DNA of 14,203 bases from BOKV01 sp041742235. Lineage in GTDB: Bacteria; Pseudomonadota; Alphaproteobacteria; Rhizobiales; Rhizobiaceae. The position numbers were made by a program, and so were the translations under genes. The stretch lies in contig JBGSJA010000102.1 of NCBI GenBank assembly GCA_041742235.1, positions 1 through 14,203 of the forward strand, in the 5' to 3' direction. Under the pieces are notes generated by a model. The model made no database searches. It saw nothing but the letters and a program-made list of their open reading frames with translations, and was not told the origin of the DNA. Below are positions 7,565-13,908 of the stretch, piece by piece. Position 1 is the first letter of the stretch, and each line of letters opens with the position of its first letter.

Positions 7565-9358
7565 ATGGCCGAATTGAAAAGCTGGCAGGAAAGCGCGGCG
7601 AAGCTGGTGGACGTGGCGGCGGGAAGGGCGCATGCCGACCTCGTCGTGCGGCGCGGGCGCTGGGTCAATGTTCATTCGGGCGAGATCGTGCCGGCAACCG
7701 ACATCGCCATATCCGCGGGGCGTTTTGCCTATTGCGGCCCTGATGCGCGCCATACGATCGGCCCGGACACCCGTGTGGTGGATGCCGCAGGCCGCTATCT
7801 GGTTCCGGGGCTGTGCGACGGGCACATGCATGTGGAAAGCGGCATGCTCACCGTCACCGAGTTTGCGCGCGCCGTCATTCCGCATGGCACCACCAGCATG
7901 TTTGCCGACCCGCACGAGATCGCCAATGTCCTGGGGCTCGAAGGCGTACGGCTGATGCATGACGAGGCGGCGGGGCTGCCCGTGAACGTTTTCATCCAGA
8001 TGCCTTCCTGCGTGCCGTCCGCGCCCGGCCTCGAGCATTCCGGCGCGGAACTCGGCCCGAAAGATGTGCGTGCGGCCATGGCCTGGCCCAACATCATCGG
8101 CCTCGGCGAGGTGATGAATTTTCCAGGCGTTGCGGCAGGCGACGCCAAGATGATGGGCGAAATTGCCGAGACCATGGCGGCGGGCAAGACCGTAGGCGGG
8201 CATTACGCCTCGCCGGAACTCGGCCCGGATTTTCACGCCTATGTCGCTGGTGGGCCATCGGACGATCACGAGGGCACACGGGTAATCGATGCGGTGGCGC
8301 GCGTACGCCAAGGCATGAAGGCGATGCTGCGGCTTGGCTCGGCCTGGTACGACGTTGCCGAACAGGTGCGTGCAATCACCGAAATGGGACTTGATTCACG
8401 CAACTTCATCCTTTGCACGGACGACTGTCATTCCGGTACGCTGGTGCATGAAGGACATATGAACCGTGTCGTGCGCCATGCGATCGCGCAGGGTCTCAAG
8501 CCTGTCACCGCGATCCAGATGGCGACGATCAATACCGCCGAACATTTTGGGCTTGGCCGCGAGCTGGGTTCCATCACGCCCGGCCGGCGAGCCGATTTCC
8601 TGATCGTGACCAACCTGGTCGAACTGGCGATCGACGCCGTCTATGCCCGCGGCGAACTGATGGCGCAGGACGGCAAGCTCAAGGCAAGCATGCCGTCATT
8701 CGACTATCCGGCAAAGGCGCGCGGCACGGTCAACATGAAGCGCGACCTTACAGCCGAGGACTTCCAGATTCCGGCGCCCAAGGGCAAGAACAAGGTGAAG
8801 GCGCGGGTGATCGGGGTCATCGAGAACCAGGCGCCGACCAAGGCGCTGACCCGCGAACTCGAGGTCAGCGACAATGTGGTGCAAATGGACCGCAAGCGGG
8901 ATGTCTGCCAGATCGCGCTGGTTGAACGCCACCGGGCCACCGGCGAAGTGGTGAACGGCTTCGTTTCCGGCTTTGGCTACAAGAAGAAATGCGCGATCGC
9001 CGCCACGGTGGCGCATGACAGCCACCAAATGATCGTCGTCGGCACCAATCGCAAGGACATGGCGAAAGCGGCTAACCGGTTGCGCGAGATTGGCGGAGGC
9101 GTGGTGGTGTTCCACAAGGGCGAGGAGATTGCGCTGGTCGAACTGCCGATTGCCGGGCTCATGTCGGACGAACCGGCCGAGATGGTAGCGGCGAAGGCAG
9201 ACAGGATGGTGGCCGCAATGCGCGAAATGGGATGCACGCTCAACAACGCCTACATGCAGCACTCGCTATTGGCGCTTGTGGTCATCCCCGAACTGCGAAT
9301 TTCCGATATCGGCCTTGTCGATGTGCGAAAATTCGAGAAGGTGGATCTTTTCGTTTAG
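7565..9358 (+). CDS. ade: Adenine deaminase
   Basis: A 597-residue metal-dependent amidohydrolase that converts adenine to hypoxanthine and ammonia in purine salvage, in the cytoplasm. Length and motif order match bacterial Ade (E. coli 588 residues). Seen: the metal-binding H87-x-H89-x-ES in CDGHMHVESGM, the PHGTTSMFADPHEIANVLG block (Asp115, His117, Glu118), and the CTDDCHSGTLVHEGHMNR block with the Asp286/Asp287 pair. AIQMATINTAEHFGL with GRRADFLIV follows, then the family-specific C-terminal domain ending in NNAYMQHSLLALVVIPELR. The ATG at 7565 lies 14 bp after the acylase stop; the Shine-Dalgarno is poor (a GGGG run at 7554-7557), suggesting coupling to the upstream gene. In-frame codons upstream overlap the acylase and show no homology. 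The gene ends 9 bp before the end of the convergent reverse gene. All key residues are present, so it should be active. Confidence 0.94.
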   Translation: MAELKSWQESAAKLVDVAAGRAHADLVVRRGRWVNVHSGEIVPATDIAISAGRFAYCGPDARHTIGPDTRVVDAAGRYLVPGLCDGHMHVESGMLTVTEFARAVIPHGTTSMFADPHEIANVLGLEGVRLMHDEAAGLPVNVFIQMPSCVPSAPGLEHSGAELGPKDVRAAMAWPNIIGLGEVMNFPGVAAGDAKMMGEIAETMAAGKTVGGHYASPELGPDFHAYVAGGPSDDHEGTRVIDAVARVRQGMKAMLRLGSAWYDVAEQVRAITEMGLDSRNFILCTDDCHSGTLVHEGHMNRVVRHAIAQGLKPVTAIQMATINTAEHFGLGRELGSITPGRRADFLIVTNLVELAIDAVYARGELMAQDGKLKASMPSFDYPAKARGTVNMKRDLTAEDFQIPAPKGKNKVKARVIGVIENQAPTKALTRELEVSDNVVQMDRKRDVCQIALVERHRATGEVVNGFVSGFGYKKKCAIAATVAHDSHQMIVVGTNRKDMAKAANRLREIGGGVVVFHKGEEIALVELPIAGLMSDEPAEMVAAKADRMVAAMREMGCTLNNAYMQHSLLALVVIPELRISDIGLVDVRKFEKVDLFV

Positions 9359-9367
9359 CGGCTCGGT

Positions 9368-10255
9368 TCAGGCAACTGCCTGTTCCGGAACGGGTTTTTC
9401 ACTTTCCCGCCGCTCTTCCGCCTGAAAGTCTGAGAGCATCTCACCGAGGGCGATGCAGGATTCAACGAGCTGGCGTATGCGGCTGCGCTCCGTCCTGATC
9501 TTCCCGGATTCGTCGAGGTTGATGCTTGCCGCCTTGATGCGGTTCTTGAAGTCGTGAAGGAATGTCATGTCCGAAAGGAATGGCGGCAGTTCGGAGATCC
9601 TGACTGGGCGCTGCTGCTTGCAGATCTCGCTGAAAACCTCGATCCGGCTTTCGATCTCGCTTGAGAGAAACGCAGATTTCAGTATCGGGTCGGTCAACCG
9701 GGCGAAGTCACCTTCATTATACAGCATGAACGGCCGGTGATGGGCATTCGGCTGGTCGTAATGGAAACGGTCGCTGGCGACCGAGAACTTGCTGACAAGT
9801 AGCTCGATCAACTCATTGACCACCTCGTTCGCCTTGGAGTTGCGTACGATGTCGTGCTCCGCCTTCAGCACTTTCGCCTGCTCGACTGCCGCCATGGAAT
9901 GATTGACCGCCGCGGTACTTTGATAATCCAGCACCTCGCGCAACTTGGTGAATTCCCGGTTCATTGCGGCGAGTTCTTCGCGCTGAACCCCGAACGCTCG
10001 CGACTGGTTGAAGATGGCGATGGCAATCCACATCAGCGACAGGGCAACCAGCATTGACACCAGCAATTCGCCATTGCGTGGCAACGCACCCAGAAAAACG
10101 TTCATGTCCGCCGGGCAAGGCGCAGTTATGTAGCACGCAAGCGGCGTCTTCATTGAGATCACGAACGCATAATAAAGCAGGCTCAAGACAGTCGCGACCA
10201 CGCCCCAGAAGACGGGATTTGCAAGACGGCTGCGCTGCTTGGTCACTGGCTTCAT
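9368..10255 (-). CDS. Two-helix membrane protein with coiled coil, unknown function
   Basis: A 295-residue protein I do not recognise. Seen: a basic N-terminus, a first hydrophobic helix at about 14-34 (PVFWGVVATVLSLLYYAFVI), and a loop with two cysteines (Cys41, Cys47) probably in the periplasm. A second helix at about 63-82 is followed by a cytoplasmic alpha-helical region, probably coiled coil, at about 84-135. A soluble C-terminal domain then carries LLVSKFSVASDRFHYDQPN and a charged tail. The ATG at 10255 is preferred: GGGGGG lies 8 bases upstream, and the best promoter candidate (-10 at 10307-10312) would initiate downstream of the alternative starts at 10318 and 10327. The domain order resembles small membrane sensors or scaffold proteins, but no enzymatic motif is visible. 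It is convergent with ade and divergent from the epimerase pseudogene. Reality as a gene is likely from its long frame, codon use and signals; function is open. Confidence 0.8.
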   Translation of the reverse strand: MKPVTKQRSRLANPVFWGVVATVLSLLYYAFVISMKTPLACYITAPCPADMNVFLGALPRNGELLVSMLVALSLMWIAIAIFNQSRAFGVQREELAAMNREFTKLREVLDYQSTAAVNHSMAAVEQAKVLKAEHDIVRNSKANEVVNELIELLVSKFSVASDRFHYDQPNAHHRPFMLYNEGDFARLTDPILKSAFLSSEIESRIEVFSEICKQQRPVRISELPPFLSDMTFLHDFKNRIKAASINLDESGKIRTERSRIRQLVESCIALGEMLSDFQAEERRESEKPVPEQAVA

Positions 10256-10293
10256 CGTTTCTGCCCCCCATGGACACACACAAGCATCGTCGC

Positions 10294-10308
10294 ATGACGC
10301 AATGTCAT
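10294..10308. promoter_or_regulatory. 15-bp dyad overlapping the promoter of the reverse membrane-protein gene
   Basis: ATGAC-GCAAT-GTCAT is a perfect inverted repeat with 5-bp arms and a 5-bp spacer. It overlaps the candidate -10 box by two bases and covers the predicted transcription start, the place where a repressor would bind. No regulator gene is adjacent, and a half-site this short can arise by chance. Confidence 0.3.
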
Positions 10309-10335
10309 TATGTTTCATAAACCACAATACGTGAA
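10307..10335 (-). promoter_or_regulatory. Candidate sigma-70 promoter for the membrane-protein gene ending at 9368
   Basis: On the reverse strand, -35 TTCACG (10335-10330, four of six consensus bases) is followed by a 17-base spacer and -10 CATAAT (10312-10307, five of six). Initiation would fall near 10300, giving an untranslated leader of about 45 bases before the ATG at 10255. This supports that start over the two upstream in-frame codons. Confidence 0.45.
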
Positions 10336-10389
10336 GGAAAAATCACGAGCGGTGACAGTGGCGCGCCGGACTGACGGGGCTGGTTCAAC

Positions 10390-10414
10390 GCCAAGGCAGC
10401 TTCTGCGCCTTGGC
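10390..10414. repeat. Strong hairpin between divergent genes
   Basis: GCCAAGGC (10390-10397) and GCCTTGGC (10407-10414) form perfect 8-bp arms around a 9-base loop. The loop itself can pair CAG with CTG, extending the stem with a small bulge. No T tract follows on either strand, so it is not a standard terminator. It lies in the 275-bp non-coding interval between the starts at 10255 and 10531. Confidence 0.45.
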
Positions 10415-10446
10415 CTCGCACTCCTTGATGCTTCACGCACTTCCCG

Positions 10447-10459
10447 GTCAGAGTCTGAC
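10447..10459. promoter_or_regulatory. 13-bp palindrome upstream of the epimerase
   Basis: GTCAGA-G-TCTGAC is a perfect palindrome with 6-bp arms about a single central base, 71 bp upstream of the ATG at 10531. It has the size of a dimeric regulator site. No regulator is identified. Confidence 0.3.
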
Positions 10460-10496
10460 AGGCAACACAGGGAACAAATCTCACGGTGAAAGATAT

Positions 10497-10510
10497 TGAA
10501 CATTAGTTCA
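10497..10510. promoter_or_regulatory. 14-bp dyad next to the epimerase ribosome site
   Basis: TGAAC-ATTA-GTTCA is a perfect inverted repeat with 5-bp arms, ending 10 bases before the GAGGG ribosome site (10521-10525). It could be an operator or a small leader hairpin. It is short enough to be chance. Confidence 0.28.
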
Positions 10511-10530
10511 GTTCATTCGTGAGGGCCTTG

Positions 10531-11539
10531 ATGTGGGAATCTGCAGGAGGGAGAAGGCGTGTCCTCGTGACGGGCGGCGCGGGCTATATCGGCTCGCATG
10601 CGTGCAAGGCGCTGGCGCGGGCGGGATATGTATGTGCCAGTCACCTTCGACAATCTTGTTTTCGGCCATGAATGGGCGGTGAAGTGGGGACCGCTCGAGA
10701 CAGGCGACCTTGCGGATCGCGCGCGGCTTGCTGCAGTGATCGAGGAACATCGGCCCGAGGCGGTTATGCATTTTGCCGCCTATACCTATGTGGGCGAGTC
10801 AGTGAGCGACCCCGGCAAATTTTACCGCAACAATGTCGGCGGCAGCCTGGCGTTGATGGAGGCGATGCGGGACCACGGCATCGACCGCCTGATCTTCTCC
10901 AGCACCTGCGCGACCTATGGCGTTCCGCAGGCACTGCCGATCGTCGAAACGACCCCCCAGCATCCGATCAATCCGTACGGCATGTCGAAGCTTATGGTGG
11001 AGCAGATGCTTTCCGATTTTGGCGCGGCGCATGGACTGAACTGGATTGCCCTTCGCTATTTCAATGCGGCGGGCGCCGATCCCGACAACGAGATCGGCGA
11101 GGACCACGATCCGGAAACCCATCTCATTCCGCTGGTCCTGGACGCCGCATCCGGCAGGCGCGAAAGCATCACCGTGTTCGGCACGGACCACGATACGCCC
11201 GACGGTACATGCCTTCGCGACTATATCCATGTCGCCGACCTTGCCGATGCGCATGTGAAGGCGCTGGCCGCCCTCGAAGGCGGGATGCAGTCATGCGCCA
11301 TCAATCTGGGCAACGGGCAGGGCCATTCGGTTCGCGAGGTAATCGATGCGGCAGTTCGTGTGACCGGGACGGACATTCCCGTCCGCTACGGCCCCGCCCG
11401 CGAAGGAGACCCGGCGGCGCTGATCAGCGATGCGAGCCTTGCGGCAAGTCTGCTTGGATGGCGGCCGCAGATCGGCGATCTCGACGAGATCGTCCGCACC
11501 GCCTGGGCATGGCACCAGCGGCGCAATTCGTGGAACTGA
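10531..11539 (+). pseudogene. galE: UDP-glucose 4-epimerase family (GalE/ExoB type), frameshifted by a 4-bp duplication
   Basis: NAD-dependent SDR epimerase interconverting UDP-glucose and UDP-galactose, or UDP-xylose and UDP-arabinose in some rhizobial relatives. The frame starts at ATG 10531 with GAGGG 5 bases upstream and encodes the Rossmann motif TGGAGYIGSH (14-23) up to ALARAGYV. It then goes out of frame at a tandem ATGT-ATGT (10628-10635) and stops at 10669-10671. The remaining frame, open to 11539, continues the protein exactly: PVTFDNLVFGHEWAVKWGP, FAAYTYVGESV, SSTCATYG, the YxxxK pair in NPYGMSKL, RYFNAAGADP and GTCLRDYIHVADLADAHV. Deleting one ATGT gives an intact 334-residue enzyme with Ser123/Thr124 and Tyr148/Lys152 where E. 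coli GalE has its catalytic residues. As read, no active enzyme is made: the second piece lacks the NAD-binding loop. The change may be recent, since all else is intact, or a sequence error. Which sugar it uses is uncertain. Confidence 0.88.
10628..10635 (+). repeat. 4-bp tandem duplication (ATGT x2) causing the epimerase frameshift
   Basis: Two adjacent copies of ATGT where family alignment expects one. With a single copy the codons read Gly-Tyr-Val-Pro-Val-Thr-Phe-Asp-Asn-Leu, the conserved end of the second Rossmann strand. With two copies the frame runs to a TGA at 10669. Confidence 0.85.
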
Positions 11540-11972
11540 TCCTGGCTGCCTGTTTTTCAATACAATGACGGCAGGTCCTTGCGTCAAATCCAATGGCGCC
11601 GCACGGAAAGGCTTTATACAACTTCAGCATCAGTCATTGTGGGTATCAATACTGTATAATATCGCACAGCATTATAAAAATGAAATGAAGATAAGTATTA
11701 AATACAACAAAATAGACAATTTGCACCTAAAAATATTTTGAACTTGCCAAATTACACTATAAATCTCCAAAGCCGCCGGCCTTCTGTGGTTTTGGCGGCA
11801 ATTCGATTGATGGTGAGCGGGGCTTTGGGGTGGGCGGGAATATCAAATGTTTGGCCGTGGCCGGCGGGACAGCGCCATGGCAGGTCCGGATTTTCCGCGG
11901 ATTGCGGTCGGTACCGCATTGCGGGTTCAGCCGTACCGGTGGTGCATCAAACAGCATTGAAGATGCAGCGCC
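11540..11972. other. Gene-free AT-rich interval with dyads
   Basis: About 430 bp with no supportable gene. The stretch 11635-11765 is strongly AT-rich compared with its surroundings. It holds TATAAT-N10-ATTATA (11655-11660 and 11671-11676), a GTATT-A-AATAC palindrome (11695-11705) and a TATAAA at 11758-11763 with TTGAAC 14 bases before it, too close for a standard promoter. Near 11773-11797 the arms GCCGCC and GGCGGC form a loose hairpin without a T tail. A frame open from 11738 to 12199 overlaps the next gene in another frame and shows no protein-like pattern. The region most likely carries the promoter of the gene at 11973. Confidence 0.45.
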
Positions 11973-13097
11973 GTGGAACTGACAAGAGCCGGTCCGCCAG
12001 AGGCCAAACAGGCCGCGGGTCCATGGAATGGCAGGGGTACACGACTATTTCGCGCCTTTTCCCGTTCCGGGGCACAAGCGTGGCACGCGATCGATGTTGC
12101 GACGGCGCGGACCTTGCATCGATTGTCAAACAGACGGACGCTAGGCGAACGGTTTGCACTGGTGCGGATCGTCGGAAACAATCTCACCGGGCGGCATGAT
12201 ACGGAACAATCGGTGGAGAATACGCGGTTCATCCTCGAAAACGAAATCGAATTCGACAACTGCGAGAAGATCTGGATCCTCAACCGTATCGTCGACGAGA
12301 AGGTGGAGCGCCGTCTTTCCGCCATGCTTGAAGATGCCGGACGGCGGGTGATCACGATACCCTTCGTAGCCAAGGATTATTCGCGCATCTCAAACGAAGA
12401 CGCGCTGGTTTCGGCCGACTTCATCAGAAGCGATTCCTACAAGGCGTTGGACCGCGAAGCGCAAATGCGCGCGCTGATGGCATTCTACCGGCCGAAAATG
12501 CTTTACATCATGAACGTCAATGCGGCTCGAAACCTGGCCTTGGACGAAGCGCGCCTGCTGGCGGACTGGGTCATGCCATGGGACGGCAATTGCTTCTTGA
12601 CGGCGAATGGATGGGCGGAATTGGCGCGAAGTGTCCTCTGCAACCAGATGTTCGACTATCATGCCGTCCCGATGGCCCGACTTGCCAGGAATGACGAGGT
12701 ATTTGGCAAAGATCTGCAGTCAAGAGCGAAGGAGGAGCCACAACTCATCTTCGGGCGAACTGCCGAGGAACGCTTTGATGCCGCGGTTCCCTACGCCCGG
12801 CGCGACAAGGTGGAATTGCTGGTGCGTCTCGGCATCCAGGGGCCAGGAAAAATCTTGAAGACCGATCCGTGGGACGTGAAGCCGCTTGCGCGATCGCAAA
12901 GCCATGGCCTCTTCAACCCGCAAGCAGGCTGGGTCGCAAGGCTCGGTTCGGGTAATCCCCATCTGGAAGTGGGACGCAATTCCCCAAGGCTGAGATACAT
13001 GCAGCGGATGACAGCGGCCATGCGGTTCGTCGATGAGATCGACATGAAGTATGGTCGCCCCGGAACAGCTTCCGCTTACCTTAAGGAAAGCGCCTGA
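11973..13097 (+). CDS. Unrecognised protein with GT2-like (GT-A fold) signature
   Basis: A 374-residue protein I cannot assign to a named family. Landmarks: a basic, low-complexity N-terminus (1-60), then FALVRIVGNNLTGRH (61-75), SVENTRFILENEIEFDNC (80-97) and KIWILNRIVDE (99-109). LYIMNVNAARNLALDEARL (177-195) leads directly into ADWVMPWDGNCFLT (197-210), and EEPQLIFGR and YARRDKVELLVRLG follow. The arrangement N-x-ARN-x8-AR-x-L-ADW-x4-DG resembles family 2 glycosyltransferases, where an ARN motif precedes a strand ending in the metal-binding acidic site; here DGN replaces the usual DxD. No signal peptide or membrane helix is visible, so it is probably cytoplasmic. The start is uncertain: the frame opens after a TGA at 11958-11960, the first candidate is the GTG at 11973 with no clear Shine-Dalgarno, and the conserved-looking part begins near residue 60. 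Its neighbourhood with sugar-nucleotide genes fits a transferase role, which is inference. Confidence 0.75.
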   Translation: MELTRAGPPEAKQAAGPWNGRGTRLFRAFSRSGAQAWHAIDVATARTLHRLSNRRTLGERFALVRIVGNNLTGRHDTEQSVENTRFILENEIEFDNCEKIWILNRIVDEKVERRLSAMLEDAGRRVITIPFVAKDYSRISNEDALVSADFIRSDSYKALDREAQMRALMAFYRPKMLYIMNVNAARNLALDEARLLADWVMPWDGNCFLTANGWAELARSVLCNQMFDYHAVPMARLARNDEVFGKDLQSRAKEEPQLIFGRTAEERFDAAVPYARRDKVELLVRLGIQGPGKILKTDPWDVKPLARSQSHGLFNPQAGWVARLGSGNPHLEVGRNSPRLRYMQRMTAAMRFVDEIDMKYGRPGTASAYLKESA

Positions 13098-13110
13098 GCG
13101 TCCGGCGCTT
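13088..13110 (+). other. Hairpin at the end of the GT-like gene
   Basis: AAGCGCC (13088-13094) and GGCGCTT (13104-13110) form 7-bp arms spanning the stop codon. No T run follows. The hairpin lies in the 52-bp gap between two convergent genes and may limit read-through, but the evidence is weak. Confidence 0.25.
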
Positions 13111-13149
13111 CAAGCCTTCGCCGCGCCCATTTCCGTCCGCTTCGCCTGG

Positions 13150-13908
13150 CTACTTCTCCTGCTTCAGTTCGAAGACCACATGGACCGACACTGTGTATGT
13201 GTTTTCGCCCGCTTCGACCGGAACCGGTGAGGAGGCTGCGTCCATCAAGACCTTGCCCCGCGCCATGGGCATGGGGCGCGCGTGGCCGGTCTCCGTGATC
13301 TCGACGATCGGGCCAAGAGCGGCCCCGGCTGCATCCGCCAATGTCGTGGCGCGAGCGATCGCATCCTTCATCGCGGCGCCGCGGGCTTCGGCAATTCTGG
13401 GCTGCGGGTCATCATTGGTAAACTCGATCCCGCCATCGGAATTGACGCCAAGCGTCACCGCCTCATCCAGAACCTTGCCAATCGTACCCACGTCGCGAAT
13501 GCGCACGACAAGCTGGCTCGATACCTGGTAGCCGACGATCTTCGGCGGGTCCTGCTCGCCATTTGCTTTCGGTTGGGGATAGTTGAATTGCGGTGCGATC
13601 TGGAAGTTCGCCGTCTGCATGTCTTCCGGCTTGATGCCGGCCGCGCGCATGGCGTCGCCCAAATTGCGCATGACCTGCGTGTGCGCATCGAGTGCTTCCC
13701 GCGCCGTTCCCGCCTGCCGCACTACTCCCAGCGTCAGGATCGCCATGTCAGGCACCACCTTTGCCGTACCTTCGCCCGTGACGCGGATTACCGGGGTCCG
13801 TTCCGGCGCGCCGGATGATTGCGCCAATGCGCGTGTTCCGCCATCGGCAAGCACTCCCATCGCCGCAAGGAGCGCCGTCGCCGCGATAATCTTGTGGGGC
13901 TTCATCAT
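13150..13908 (-). CDS. SIMPL (DUF541) domain periplasmic protein, BP26/OMP28/YggE-like
   Basis: A 252-residue exported protein. The signal peptide is clear: a lysine-containing start, a hydrophobic core IIAATALLAAMGVL and a probable cleavage after ALA at about residue 29. The mature part has the SIMPL pattern: VIRVTGEGTAKVVPDMAIL, VRQAGTAREALDAH, AAGIKPEDMQTANFQIAP, GYQVSSQLVVRIRDVGTIG, LDEAVTLGVNSDGGIEF, ARATTLADAAGAALG and AGENTYTVSVHVVFELK. This follows the Brucella 26-kDa periplasmic immunogenic protein BP26/OMP28 closely, including the length. E. coli YggE is a more distant relative linked to oxidative-stress tolerance. BP26 is reported to form oligomeric channel-like rings, and its physiological role is unsettled. 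GGAG lies 4 bases before the first ATG (13908) and 7 before the second (13905), so either start is possible; the second has the better spacing. It is convergent with the GT-like gene and appears monocistronic. Confidence 0.92.
   Translation of the reverse strand: MMKPHKIIAATALLAAMGVLADGGTRALAQSSGAPERTPVIRVTGEGTAKVVPDMAILTLGVVRQAGTAREALDAHTQVMRNLGDAMRAAGIKPEDMQTANFQIAPQFNYPQPKANGEQDPPKIVGYQVSSQLVVRIRDVGTIGKVLDEAVTLGVNSDGGIEFTNDDPQPRIAEARGAAMKDAIARATTLADAAGAALGPIVEITETGHARPMPMARGKVLMDAASSPVPVEAGENTYTVSVHVVFELKQEK

Noticed and set aside
10315..10503. Reverse 62-codon frame upstream of the membrane-protein gene
   Set aside because: It has no ribosome site, is arginine-rich, and crosses the hairpin and palindromes. 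It is better explained as regulatory DNA.
10620..10640. Programmed ribosomal frameshift in the epimerase
   Set aside because: There is no slippery heptamer, stop-proximal stimulator or Shine-Dalgarno-like element at the junction. The duplicated ATGT explains the shift more simply.
10672..11568. Forward open frame of 298 codons overlapping the epimerase
   Set aside because: It is a different frame of the same DNA. The frame with SDR motifs is the real one, and this one is rich in Arg/Gly/Cys without motifs.
11738..12199. Forward open frame of 153 codons before and into the GT-like gene
   Set aside because: Its overlap is in another frame with low-complexity composition and no ribosome site. 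It does not extend the GT-like protein.
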